Part shown: positions 43,851 through 52,069 of the stretch, in pieces
Position numbering within the stretch: the first letter of the stretch is position 1
How the letters are laid out: each line of letters starts with the position of its first letter
NCBI GenBank assembly: GCA_014649355.1
Contig: BMSW01000002.1
Coordinates: 372,001 to 436,000 of the forward strand
Reading direction: 5' to 3'
Source: Streptomyces althioticus
GTDB taxonomy: Bacteria; Actinomycetota; Actinomycetes; Streptomycetales; Streptomycetaceae
Length of the DNA: 64,000 nt
Translations under genes and position numbers: made by a program
The notes under the pieces: generated by a model
Databases searched by the model: none
What the model was told of the DNA's origin: nothing
Seen by the model: only the letters and a program-made list of their open reading frames with translations

Positions 43851-44288
43851 ATGCACCAGCGTCGAAGACGCGACCGGCGACCGTCCCGCCGTGAGGCGTC
43901 GGCACCGGGTCCGGGTCCGTCCTTCCGGCTGCCCGCCTCCGGCGCCGACGTCGTCCTGGTCGGCTTCTTCTTCGCCAAACGGAAGGACTTCGAGACGGTC
44001 ATGGCGGATGCGGCCGCACGACTCGCGGCACACGGCGGACGCGCCGTCGTGCGGATCGTGCAGCGCCGAGGCGTCTCCGGCGGCGGCGCGCGGAAGATGA
44101 GCCTGCCCTACTCCTCACGGACGCTGCTGAGCCAGGGGAAGGCGCGGCAGGTGGCCGACGTCGCCGACCTGGTCGAAGCCGACGCCGTGGTCTTCACCAA
44201 CCCTCTGACGCAGCATCAACGGCGCACCTTGATCGCGATGTTCGGGCGTCCCGCCGTCAGCATCACCGACGAACTGTTTCAACTTTGA
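43851..44288 (+). CDS. Stand-alone HflX N-terminal-domain protein
   Basis: 145 residues. From about residue 30 it follows the N-terminal domain of the GTPase HflX: DVVLVGFFFAKRKDFETVMA, VVRIVQRRG, TLLSQGKARQVADVADLVEA and VVFTNPLTQHQRRTLIAMFG, which parallel the HflX pattern Y-x-G-x-GK...E then LSPAQQRNLE. The GTPase domain and linker that make up the rest of normal HflX (over 400 residues) are absent, and the frame ends in DELFQL. It may be a natural ribosome-binding module or a truncated copy. No ribosome-binding site precedes the ATG. Confidence 0.7.
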   Translation: MHQRRRRDRRPSRREASAPGPGPSFRLPASGADVVLVGFFFAKRKDFETVMADAAARLAAHGGRAVVRIVQRRGVSGGGARKMSLPYSSRTLLSQGKARQVADVADLVEADAVVFTNPLTQHQRRTLIAMFGRPAVSITDELFQL

Positions 44289-45076
44289 CTGAACTGGTCG
44301 GTGTGGACGAGACGACCATCCCGGTCCTGCTGTACGACTCGGCCGGCCGGTACCGCTTCGACGTGTGCGTCGTCCGGGTCGCCGAGATCGACGCACTGCA
44401 CCGGACCTTCCGGGCCGGACCGAAGGCCGCGTACGGCAGGGTGCCGACGCGCGGGCTGCCGAGGATCGGGCCGGTGAGCGACACCTCGCACGGCGTGCGG
44501 CAGTTCCTTCTGACCGACCCGGGCGGCAACACCCTCCGCTTCAGCCGGCCGACGGGCGCGGAGCAGCACCATCGGCCCGCCCCCGAGGGCACTTTCGCCC
44601 GCGCCCTCCATCACGCCGCCCTGTTCGCGGACTCCCGGGACGACCCGGCCGCCGCCGCCAACGTTCTCGACCGGGTACTGCACCTCACGACCGGACAGCC
44701 GACGCCCGTGGAGCGGGTGCGCCTCCTCGCCCTCCGCGCCGACGTCGCCCATCGCCTCGGGGACGACGAACACGCGCACTCCCTGGCCGCCGAGGCTTCC
44801 GCCGTTCACCTCACCCCCGCCGAGCGGACGTCGGTGACCGACGACCTCGCCCGTCTGACCGGGCTGTCCGACCCCGCCCAGCTCTCGTGCGGACTCAGCC
44901 GAGCCCCCGGTGCCCGGCCCACAACTCCCCCGCACGCGTGGCCGCTTCGGCGACCAGAGTGGCGAGGGCCGGTTCGTCCGGCACCGGGAACGAGACGTAC
45001 GCGCCCCGGCCGCCGCCGACCGGGCGGCCGTACGCCTTCACGGCGAGGTGGCCGTCCGGGAGGAGACGGACGTTGA
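44285..45076 (+). pseudogene. VOC (glyoxalase/bleomycin-resistance) family gene with internal loss and run-on
   Basis: The reading frame (TTG at 44285 or GTG at 44303) starts with the first VOC strand, DETTIPVLLYDS, but jumps directly to RFDVCVVRVAEIDALHRTFR. The usual 40-50 intervening residues of the first half-fold are missing. Then YGRVPTRGLPRIGP, FLLTDPGGNTLRFSRP and a C-terminal helical part (RALHHAALFADSRDDPAAAA) follow, as in the Streptomyces VOC proteins with helical tails. No stop occurs where the family should end near 44890, and the frame runs 180 nt into the opposite gene as basic nonsense. It is probably inactive. Confidence 0.6.
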
Positions 45077-45182
45077 GGGTGGTCAGCTGGAACTCCTGGC
45101 CGCGCCGTGTGTCCGTCCAGCGGAGCGCCTCCGGGATCGTGACGTTGACGGCCGCCGCGCTCACTTCGAGATCGCCGCTCAT
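44895..45182 (-). CDS. Conserved hypothetical protein
   Basis: 95 residues. The middle is beta-rich (TLNVRLLPDGHLAVKAYGRP, then AYVSFPVPDEPALATLVAEA) and the end is helical (ATRAGELWAGHRGLG). It has no signal peptide. It sits 13 nt after the pirin gene on the same strand and is probably co-transcribed. Its coding sense is better supported than the opposite VOC run-on. No function is assigned. Confidence 0.6.
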   Translation of the reverse strand: MSGDLEVSAAAVNVTIPEALRWTDTRRGQEFQLTTLNVRLLPDGHLAVKAYGRPVGGGRGAYVSFPVPDEPALATLVAEAATRAGELWAGHRGLG

Positions 45183-45195
45183 GGAGCGGATGGTC

Positions 45196-46194
45196 TCACG
45201 CGCGCGGCGAGGGCCTCCCCCGCGGCCGCAACGGCGCGTTGGGCAGTTCCGGCGCCGGCAGCGAGTCGCCGTCGTAGCCCCGCACCTCGCCGAAGCGGTC
45301 GCCCGCCCCCGACTCCCTCTCCGTCATCCACTCGTCCCGCGCCCGGACGATGTCCTCGTGCGTGCGGCCGATGAAGTTCCACCACATGATGATCTCCTCG
45401 CCGAAGGGCGGGCCGCCGAGGAGGATCAGGCGGGCCGGGGCCGTGCCCCGGTTGGTGAGGGTGAGGCAGGTGCGGCCCGGGGCCGTGTAGGCGAGGGCGG
45501 CCCGTTCCACCGGGGTGTCCTCGACGAGGACGTCCCCCGTGTCGACGAGCACCCCGTGTTCGAAGGCCGGGTCGACGTCCAGCACCAGCCGCGCTCCCGG
45601 GGACACCGTGAGTTCCGCGCCCAGCAGCGGCGTGAACGTGCGGACCGGTGAGGTGTCGCCCGCGAGCGTGCCGAGGAAGACCCGGGCCTCGCCGCCGTTC
45701 AGGGCGACGGGGTGCGGGACGTGGTGCTGGAAGTCCTTCTCCGTGCCCCGGTGTTCGTCCGGCAGCGCCACCCACAGCTGTACGCCGTGCAGGGTCGTCG
45801 TGTCCGGCGTCGAGACCTCCGAGTGGGCGATGCCGTGACCGCCGGTCATCAGGTTCAGCTCGCCGGGGCGGACCCAGGCGTGGCTGCCGAGGCTGTCGCG
45901 GTGCTCGATCTCCCCGCTGAACAGCCAGCTCACCGTCTGCAGACCCGTGTGCGGGTGCGGGGGTACGTTCATGCCGCCGGTGCCGGCGACGTCGTCGGGG
46001 CCGTAGTGGTCGGCGAAGCACCAGGCGCCGATGAGCGACCGGGCGCGCTGCGGCAGGGTGCGCCGTACCCGCATCGCGCGCGGGCCGCCGAGCGGCACGT
46101 CACGGGCCGTGAGGATCTCCACCTCGGCCGGACGGTCCGCCTCGGTCTCGCCGCCGCACCTCATCTCCGCCGGTCGTGTCTCCGTGTTGCTCAT
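45196..46194 (-). CDS. Pirin family protein
   Basis: 332 residues of the bicupin pirin family. Metal ligands in the first cupin are His80 and His82 in NVPPHPHTGLQTVSW, and His124 and Glu126 in GHGIAHSEVS. The C-terminal cupin has GPPFGEEIIMWWNFIGRTHE, typical of pirins. Bacterial pirins act as quercetin 2,3-dioxygenases or redox-sensing partners of metabolic enzymes. GGGAGG lies 9 nt before this ATG; upstream TTCAA repeats in 46230-46256 may hold its control site. Confidence 0.92.
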   Translation of the reverse strand: MSNTETRPAEMRCGGETEADRPAEVEILTARDVPLGGPRAMRVRRTLPQRARSLIGAWCFADHYGPDDVAGTGGMNVPPHPHTGLQTVSWLFSGEIEHRDSLGSHAWVRPGELNLMTGGHGIAHSEVSTPDTTTLHGVQLWVALPDEHRGTEKDFQHHVPHPVALNGGEARVFLGTLAGDTSPVRTFTPLLGAELTVSPGARLVLDVDPAFEHGVLVDTGDVLVEDTPVERAALAYTAPGRTCLTLTNRGTAPARLILLGGPPFGEEIIMWWNFIGRTHEDIVRARDEWMTERESGAGDRFGEVRGYDGDSLPAPELPNAPLRPRGRPSPRA

Positions 46195-46347
46195 GCCGGG
46201 TGCCTCCCACCGAGGACGTTCGACCTTCAAGGAAGTTCGATATTCAACATTCTCGCACGGACGACTATAGAACGCCCGGCCCCATCACGCGCGCGGAAGC
46301 CTTCCGCGGGCCGAAAGCGCACCCCGGGCGGCGGGCGAGCACCGCCC

Positions 46348-47538
46348 TCATGCCTCCGCGGGCACCGGCCGCCGCAGCAGATAGCCCGCCGCCGAGATCA
46401 CCAGCACCGCCATGCAGGCGATGAACACCAGGCCCGCGTTCTCCAGACCCAGCGGTTCCGCCAGCAGGCCCACCCCGATGACCGGGACCGAGATGCCCGC
46501 GTACGCCACGACGAACAGCGACGAGATCACCGCCGCCCGCCGGTCCGGCGGTGACGCCCGGCCCACCGCGGTCAGCGCCCCGCGGAACGCAAGACCCTGG
46601 CCCACTCCGCCGACGAGGGCGCTCGGCACCACCAGCGCCAGCGAGTCCCAGTGCAGCGCGCCCGCCAGCAGGGCAAGACCGGCGAGCAGCCCGGCGCAGC
46701 CCAGCGGGAGGGACCGGCCCACCCCTACGCGGCCGACCGCCGTCTGTCCGGCGATGGACGCGAAGAACGCCGTCGCGACGACCGCGCCGCTCACCGCGTG
46801 GTCGGTCACGCCGAGGTACTGCGCGAGGAACGCGGGACTGACGGAGGTGAACACCCCGAACAGGGAAAAGCCCACGAACGCGGCCGTCGCCGCCGGCCCG
46901 AACACCGCCCGGACGTGCGGGGGCACACCGGGACGCTGCGGCCGTACGGTGCGCAGCGGGCGCAGGTCCCGCACGGTCTCCGGCAGCCACAGCAGTACCG
47001 CCACCGAGCAGGCGACCAGGGTCAGGTGGACGGCGTACGGAAGACGGAGCGGCCAGGGGGCGTACTCGGCCAGGACCCCGGCGAGCAGGGGCCCGCAGCC
47101 GAGGCCGCCCATGTTGACGGCCGTGGCGACGAACGTGGCGCGGGAGGCCCGGCCGGGCGGGGCCGATTCCATGACGTAGGCTGTGGCGGCTCCGGTGAAC
47201 AGGCCCGCCGACAGGCCCGACAGGAGCCGTCCGGCGTACAGCCAGGCGATGTCGGAGGCCAGCAGGAAGCAGACCGCGCTCGCGGCCGCGCAGGCCAGGC
47301 CCCACAGCAGGACCGGGCGCCTGCCGACGGCGTCGGAGGCGTTGCCCGCGAGCAGCAGGGCTCCGATGACCGCGAAGGCGTACACCGCGTACACGACGGT
47401 GACCGTCAGCTCGGAGAAGCCGAACTCCTGCTGGTACAGCGGGTACAGCGGGGTCGGCAGCGTGGTGCCGGTCATGCACACCGCGAACACGGCGCCGCCG
47501 AGCAGGCACGCGCGCCATCCGAGCCGGTCACCGGTCAT
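46348..47538 (-). CDS. MFS transporter, drug-efflux type
   Basis: 396 residues, 12 spans. The DHA1-like features are LPTPLYPLYQQEFGFSELTV, then the loop GNASDAVGRRPVLLWG (motif A) and AGRLLSGLSAGLFTGAATAY. It is likely a proton-driven exporter of an unknown small molecule. It is divergent from the TetR gene at 47671, with the inverted repeat 47638-47665 between them, so one regulator may control both this gene and the DHA2-type pump downstream. Confidence 0.88.
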   Translation of the reverse strand: MTGDRLGWRACLLGGAVFAVCMTGTTLPTPLYPLYQQEFGFSELTVTVVYAVYAFAVIGALLLAGNASDAVGRRPVLLWGLACAAASAVCFLLASDIAWLYAGRLLSGLSAGLFTGAATAYVMESAPPGRASRATFVATAVNMGGLGCGPLLAGVLAEYAPWPLRLPYAVHLTLVACSVAVLLWLPETVRDLRPLRTVRPQRPGVPPHVRAVFGPAATAAFVGFSLFGVFTSVSPAFLAQYLGVTDHAVSGAVVATAFFASIAGQTAVGRVGVGRSLPLGCAGLLAGLALLAGALHWDSLALVVPSALVGGVGQGLAFRGALTAVGRASPPDRRAAVISSLFVVAYAGISVPVIGVGLLAEPLGLENAGLVFIACMAVLVISAAGYLLRRPVPAEA

Positions 47539-47637
47539 GCCCCGACGCTAGCGGCGGAGCGGCCGGGCGCCCGCCTCAGTACGCCAACGGCGTGACCCGG
47601 CAGCGGCCCGCCGGTGTGATCACCCGAACACAATTTT

Positions 47638-47665
47638 GCATGTCGTGCATTTTTGCATAGCATGC
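47638..47665. promoter_or_regulatory. TetR-type operator between two efflux transcripts
   Basis: The left arm GCATG-N3-TGCA and right arm TGCA-N3-CATGC are symmetrical around a 4-nt T-rich centre (28 bp total). The dyad ends six bases before the TetR start and about 100 nt from the divergent MFS start. Its length and symmetry fit a TetR dimer site with autoregulation. Confidence 0.7.
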
Positions 47666-47670
47666 ACTTC

Positions 47671-48360
47671 ATGACGGGGAAGGACGCCGTGGGTGGCGGT
47701 CTGCGGGAGCGCAAGAAGCGCGCGACACGCGCCGCGCTCGCGGAGGCGGCGGTGCGGCTGGCCGCCGAGCACGGGGCGGACCAGGTGACGGTCGAGGCGA
47801 TCAGCGCCGCGGCCGGCGTGTCCGTACGGACCTTCTTCAACTACTTCGACTCGCGTGACGACGCCTTCGTCGTCGTGGACGCGGACGCCAGTGAGCGCGT
47901 ACGGCAGGCGTTCCTGGCCGCACCGCCGGAGCTCCCGCCGCTGGAGGCGTTGCGCGACGCGCTCGCCGCCGAGCTGAGGGAGGCGGAGCGGCAGCACGAG
48001 CTGTGGAGCCTGCACGCCCGCGTGCTCCGGTCCGCCCCGCACCTCCTCGTGCGCAACCTCGGCGCGCAGATGGCCGACGAGTCGGGACTGGCCGAGGCGA
48101 TCGCCCGGCGGATCCGCGCCGGGGACGACTCCGACGACGCCGGCCGGGCGAGTGAACCGGACGCCGGCGCCCCGCCCGAGGGCGATGCCGGCCGTGCCGC
48201 TCCCGGGCTGTATGCGCGGCTGCTCGCCGCGGTCGCCGGAACGGCGGTTCGGGTGAGCGTGCAGCACTGGTGCGAGCGGCCGGACGAGGTGTCGTACGCC
48301 GACGTGTTCCGCGAGGTGTTCGACCTGCTCGCCGCCGGCCTGCCGGCCCCGGCCCGGTAG
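47671..48360 (+). CDS. TetR-family regulator of efflux genes
   Basis: 229 residues. The helix-turn-helix is RATRAALAEAAVRLAAEHGA followed by TVEAISAAAGVSVRTFFNYF and DSRDD, a standard TetR domain; the C-terminal ligand domain contains a disordered DAGAPPEGDAGRAAP loop. Its operator-like repeat lies directly upstream. It precedes the DHA2-type pump by 121 nt and is divergent from another MFS gene. ATG at 47662 is an alternative start, but it falls inside the operator. Confidence 0.9.
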   Translation: MTGKDAVGGGLRERKKRATRAALAEAAVRLAAEHGADQVTVEAISAAAGVSVRTFFNYFDSRDDAFVVVDADASERVRQAFLAAPPELPPLEALRDALAAELREAERQHELWSLHARVLRSAPHLLVRNLGAQMADESGLAEAIARRIRAGDDSDDAGRASEPDAGAPPEGDAGRAAPGLYARLLAAVAGTAVRVSVQHWCERPDEVSYADVFREVFDLLAAGLPAPAR

Positions 48361-48481
48361 GCGCCGGACCGCTCCGGACGCCGGGCCCCACGGCACACCG
48401 GCCTCTCCCCTCCCCCCCACCGCTTCCGCCCCTTCCGGGGTGCGATCCCGCTTTTCCCACCGATCCGTGAGAGAGACGACC

Positions 48482-50086
48482 GTGACCGCAACACAGGCGC
48501 CACAAGAGGCGCCGCCCACCGCCATGACCAACCGGCAGATACTCCAGGCCATGTCCGGGCTGATGGCCGGCATGTTCGTGGCGATCCTGGCGGGCACCGT
48601 CGTGGCCAACGCGCTGCCGACGATCATCGCCGACCTGGGGGCGAGCCAGTCCTCCTACACCTGGGTCGTCACCGCGGAACTGCTGGCCATGACGGCGACC
48701 GTACCGCTCTGGGGCAAGCTGTCCGACCTGTTCAACAAGAAGCTGCTGCTCCAGCTGTCGCTGGGCATGTTCGTCGTGGGCTCGCTCCTCGCGGGCTTCT
48801 CCCACGGCGTCGAACTGCTCATCTTCAGCCGTGTCGTGCAGGGCATCGGCGCGGGCGGTCTGACCGCGCTGGCCCAGGTCGTCATGGCGGCGATCATCCC
48901 GCCCCGCCGGCTCGGCAAGTACGCCGGCATCTTCGGCGCCGTGTTCGCCATCGGCACCGTCGCCGGGCCGCTGGTCGGCGGCGTGCTCGTCGACACCTCC
49001 TGGCTGGGCTGGCGCTGGTGCTTCTTCATCGGCGTGCCGTTCGCGCTGCTCGCCATCGCGCTGCTCCAGCGCACCCTGCGCCTGCCGACGGTCGTCCGCC
49101 GCGAGGCGAAGATCGACTTCTTGGGCGCGTTCCTCATCGTGGCGGGCGTCTGCGCCCTGCTGATCTGGGTGACCCTGGCGGGCAACGAGTTCGACTGGGC
49201 CTCCTGGCAGACCGCCGCGCTCACCGGCGCCGGCGTCCTGCTGCTGGTTGCCGCGGTGTTCGTCGAGGCGCGGACGGCCGAGCCGGTCATCCCGCTGGGC
49301 ATCTTCCGCAACCGCACCGTCACCCTCACCACCGTCGCCAGCCTGCTGGTCGGTGTCGCCATGTTCGGCGGCACGGTGTTCCTCTCGCAGTACTTCCAGG
49401 TGTCCCTCGGCAAGTCCCCGACCGTGGCCGGTCTGATGAGCCTGCCGATGATCCTCGGTCTGCTGGTCTCGTCGACCGTCGCCGGCCAGCTCATCAGCAA
49501 GTCGGGCGTGTGGAAGCGCTACCTCGTGGCGGGCGCGGTGATCATGACCGTCGGCCTGGGCCTGCTGTCCACCATCGAGGCGGACACCTCCTTCACGCTG
49601 CTCAGCGTCTACATGGCGGTGCTCGGCATCGGCGTCGGCATGCTGATGCAGAACCTGGTGCTGGCCGCGCAGAACGACGTGCCCGCGAGCGAGCTGGGCG
49701 CCGCGACCTCCGTGCTGTCCTTCTTCCGCAGCATGGGCGGCACCATCGGCACCAGCGTCCTGGGCGCCGTCCTCGCCAACCGGGTCGCGTCCGAGATGAC
49801 CAAGGGCCTGGACGCCGCGGGCATCCCCTCGGGCGGCGACGGCGGCGGTGAGAGCAGTGTGCCGGACATGAGCACGCTGCCCGAGCCGGTGCGGCAGATC
49901 GTCGAGCACGCCTACGGCGTCGCCACCGCCGACCTGTTCCTGATCGCCACGCCGTGCGCACTGCTGGCGCTGCTCACCGTGGTGTTCATCAAGGAGAAGC
50001 CGCTGAAGACGACCAGCGGCATGGAGCGCCTCGCGGAGGAGGCCGGCGCCACGACGGCTACGGACAAGACCGCCGTCGGGAGCTGA
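48482..50086 (+). CDS. DHA2-family multidrug MFS transporter (EmrB/QacA type)
   Basis: 534 residues with 14 spans. Motifs include LAGTVVANALPTIIADLGAS, the motif A loop WGKLSDLFNKKLLLQLSL, VVQGIGAGGLTALAQVVMAA and AIGTVAGPLVGGVLVD (motif C), typical of proton-driven drug exporters. It follows a TetR gene in the same direction, and a strong terminator ends the transcript. The substrate is unknown; antibiotics or lipophilic cations are usual. Confidence 0.93.
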   Translation: MTATQAPQEAPPTAMTNRQILQAMSGLMAGMFVAILAGTVVANALPTIIADLGASQSSYTWVVTAELLAMTATVPLWGKLSDLFNKKLLLQLSLGMFVVGSLLAGFSHGVELLIFSRVVQGIGAGGLTALAQVVMAAIIPPRRLGKYAGIFGAVFAIGTVAGPLVGGVLVDTSWLGWRWCFFIGVPFALLAIALLQRTLRLPTVVRREAKIDFLGAFLIVAGVCALLIWVTLAGNEFDWASWQTAALTGAGVLLLVAAVFVEARTAEPVIPLGIFRNRTVTLTTVASLLVGVAMFGGTVFLSQYFQVSLGKSPTVAGLMSLPMILGLLVSSTVAGQLISKSGVWKRYLVAGAVIMTVGLGLLSTIEADTSFTLLSVYMAVLGIGVGMLMQNLVLAAQNDVPASELGAATSVLSFFRSMGGTIGTSVLGAVLANRVASEMTKGLDAAGIPSGGDGGGESSVPDMSTLPEPVRQIVEHAYGVATADLFLIATPCALLALLTVVFIKEKPLKTTSGMERLAEEAGATTATDKTAVGS

Positions 50087-50102
50087 ACCCCCGGTGCCAA
50101 GA

Positions 50103-50139
50103 CGAACGCCCCGCGGCCTCCTCGGCCGCGGGGCGTTCG
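50103..50139. terminator. Strong bidirectional terminator hairpin
   Basis: A perfect 16-bp stem starting CGAACGCCCCGCGGCC with a 5-nt loop lies between the convergent efflux and sugar-permease genes. Confidence 0.8.
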
Positions 50140-50154
50140 CAGGTCCGGAAGCGG

Positions 50155-51090
50155 TCACTGACCGCCCAGGCCCGTCGTCGCCACCGACTTCACGATGTGA
50201 CGCTGGAAGAAGACGAACACCAGCACCAGCGGCAGCGCGGCGAGCACCGAGGACGCCATCGTCTGGGCGTAGTTGACGCCGTAGGCGTCCTTCACCGCCG
50301 TGATGCCGACCGGGAGGGTCATCAGGGCCGGGTCGGAGGTGGACACGAACGGCCACAGGAAGTTGTTCCAGGCCCCGATGAACACGAAGATCGACACCGC
50401 GGCGAGCATGGGACGCGACAGCGGCAGCATCACCGACCAGAAGATCCGCAGGTGGCCGGCGCCGTCGAGGCGGGCGGCCTCCTCCAGTTCGCGCGGGATG
50501 GTGTCGAAGTGCTTCTTCAGGATGAACACCATCACCGGGGCGACGGTCTGCGGCAGGATGACCGCCGCGTACGTGTCGACGAGGTCCAGCGTCAGCATCT
50601 GCTGGAACCACGGCACGATCAGCATCTGCGGCGGGACCAGCACCGACGCGACGGTGAGGGCGAACAGCACGCGGCGCCCGCGGAACACCGTGCGGGAGAA
50701 GGCGTAGCCCGCCGCCGCGGACACGGCGACCGTGACGACGGTGACGGCCGCGGAGACGAAGAAGCTGTTCCACATCCACAGCAGCAGGTCGCCACGCTCG
50801 ATCACGGTGCGGAAGCCGTCGAGGGTGAAGCCGGCCTGCGGCCAGATCCAGTGCACCGGATCACTGGCGTCCTGCTCGGACTTGAACGCCGTGAGCACCG
50901 CCCACGCCATCGGCAGCAGCCAGATCACGGCCAGCACGGCGAGGGCGGCCAGGCCCAGCGTGCGGGCCGTGCGGGTCGGGCCGAGGGTGAGGTTGGGGCC
51001 CCGCTGCACGCCCGGGCGGGCGCGGCGGGCGGCCGGGAGCGGGGAGACCGTGGGGCGCGCGGGCCGTGTCCGGAGGTCTGCGGAGGTCAT
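50155..51090 (-). CDS. Sugar ABC transporter permease, MalG type (GH2 cluster)
   Basis: 311 residues, six spans after an Arg/Pro-rich N-terminus. The EAA loop is RELEEAARLDGAGHLRIFWS followed by VMLPLSRPML, of the CUT1 carbohydrate family. It lies one base after the upstream permease stop, coupled in translation. It serves the importer made with the MalF-type protein and the lipoprotein at 52070; the ATPase must come from elsewhere. Confidence 0.92.
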   Translation of the reverse strand: MTSADLRTRPARPTVSPLPAARRARPGVQRGPNLTLGPTRTARTLGLAALAVLAVIWLLPMAWAVLTAFKSEQDASDPVHWIWPQAGFTLDGFRTVIERGDLLLWMWNSFFVSAAVTVVTVAVSAAAGYAFSRTVFRGRRVLFALTVASVLVPPQMLIVPWFQQMLTLDLVDTYAAVILPQTVAPVMVFILKKHFDTIPRELEEAARLDGAGHLRIFWSVMLPLSRPMLAAVSIFVFIGAWNNFLWPFVSTSDPALMTLPVGITAVKDAYGVNYAQTMASSVLAALPLVLVFVFFQRHIVKSVATTGLGGQ

Positions 51091-51091
51091 G

Positions 51092-52048
51092 TCACTTCTC
51101 CCTGCGGCGGAAGGCGGCGAACTGCACGGCGGAGACGAGGACGACGAGGGCGAAGAAGACGTAGCTGATGGCGGAGGCGTAGCCGAGCCGGTAGCCGGTG
51201 AAGCCGACGTCGTAGAGGTACTCGACGACGGGGCGGGTGGCGCCGTCCGGTCCGCCCTTGGTCAGCAGGTACACCTGGTCGAAGACCTTCAGCGAGGCGA
51301 GGATCTGCAGCACCGTGACCACGCCGGTGATACGGCGGAGCTGGGGCAGGGTGACGTGCCAGAGCCGCCGCCAGGCACCCGCCCCGTCCAGGGCCGCGGC
51401 CTCGTAGAGGTGGTCGGGGACGGCCTGGAGCGCCGCCAGGAACAGCAGGAAGTTGAAGCCGACGGTCCACCACAGGGTGGCGATCACGATGGCGTAGAGG
51501 GCGACGTCCTTGTCGCTCAGCCAGGCGAAGCCGTCCAGGCCCGTCGCCTGGAGCAGGTGGTTGTAGAGCCCGAGGTCCGGCTGGTAGAGCCAGCCCCAGA
51601 GCAGGCCGATGACGCCTACCGGCAGCAGGTACGGGGCGAAGAAGGCGAGCCGCCACACCCACTGTCCGGGCAGGCCGGTGTGCACCAGCAGCGCCATGGC
51701 GAGGGCGACGGCGACCAGGGGCACGGTGGACACCGCGGTGAACCAGACGGTGTTGCCGACCGCCTGCCACATGTCGGCGTCCCCGAGGGCTTCCGCGTAG
51801 TTGTCGAGTCCGACGAACGACGGCTCGTGCGCGGAGAGCGAGGTGTCGGTGAGGCTCATCCACGCGCCGTGGACCAGCGGCCACACCATGAACAGGGCGA
51901 ACAGGACGAGGAACGGCAGGGCGAAGAGCAGGCCCGGCGGGACCAGCCGGCGCGCGGTCGCGAGGGGGTCCGTGGCCTTGCCGCCGGTGCGGCCGGTGGC
52001 CCTGCCGTCGGCGGGCGCCCGGTCCGGCGCTGCGAGTGGGGTGGACAT
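51092..52048 (-). CDS. Sugar ABC transporter permease, MalF type (GH2 cluster)
   Basis: 318 residues, six spans. The EAA loop is DHLYEAAALDGAGAWRRLWH followed by VTLPQLRRIT, of the CUT1 family. It lies 21 nt after the lipoprotein gene. With the MalG-type protein it imports the ligand bound by that lipoprotein, probably an oligosaccharide that the cytoplasmic GH2 enzyme then cuts. Confidence 0.92.
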   Translation of the reverse strand: MSTPLAAPDRAPADGRATGRTGGKATDPLATARRLVPPGLLFALPFLVLFALFMVWPLVHGAWMSLTDTSLSAHEPSFVGLDNYAEALGDADMWQAVGNTVWFTAVSTVPLVAVALAMALLVHTGLPGQWVWRLAFFAPYLLPVGVIGLLWGWLYQPDLGLYNHLLQATGLDGFAWLSDKDVALYAIVIATLWWTVGFNFLLFLAALQAVPDHLYEAAALDGAGAWRRLWHVTLPQLRRITGVVTVLQILASLKVFDQVYLLTKGGPDGATRPVVEYLYDVGFTGYRLGYASAISYVFFALVVLVSAVQFAAFRRREK

Positions 52049-52069
52049 CTGCTGCCTCCTTCGCGGCGG

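Noticed and set aside
44895..45076. C-terminal part of the VOC frame as real protein
   Set aside because: This part is Arg/Pro/Gly-rich, has no family match and lies antisense to a more credible conserved small gene.
47837..50779. Long minus-strand frame of about 980 codons
   Set aside because: It covers the TetR and DHA2 pump genes on the plus strand and the permease gene in the wrong frame; no domain is visible.
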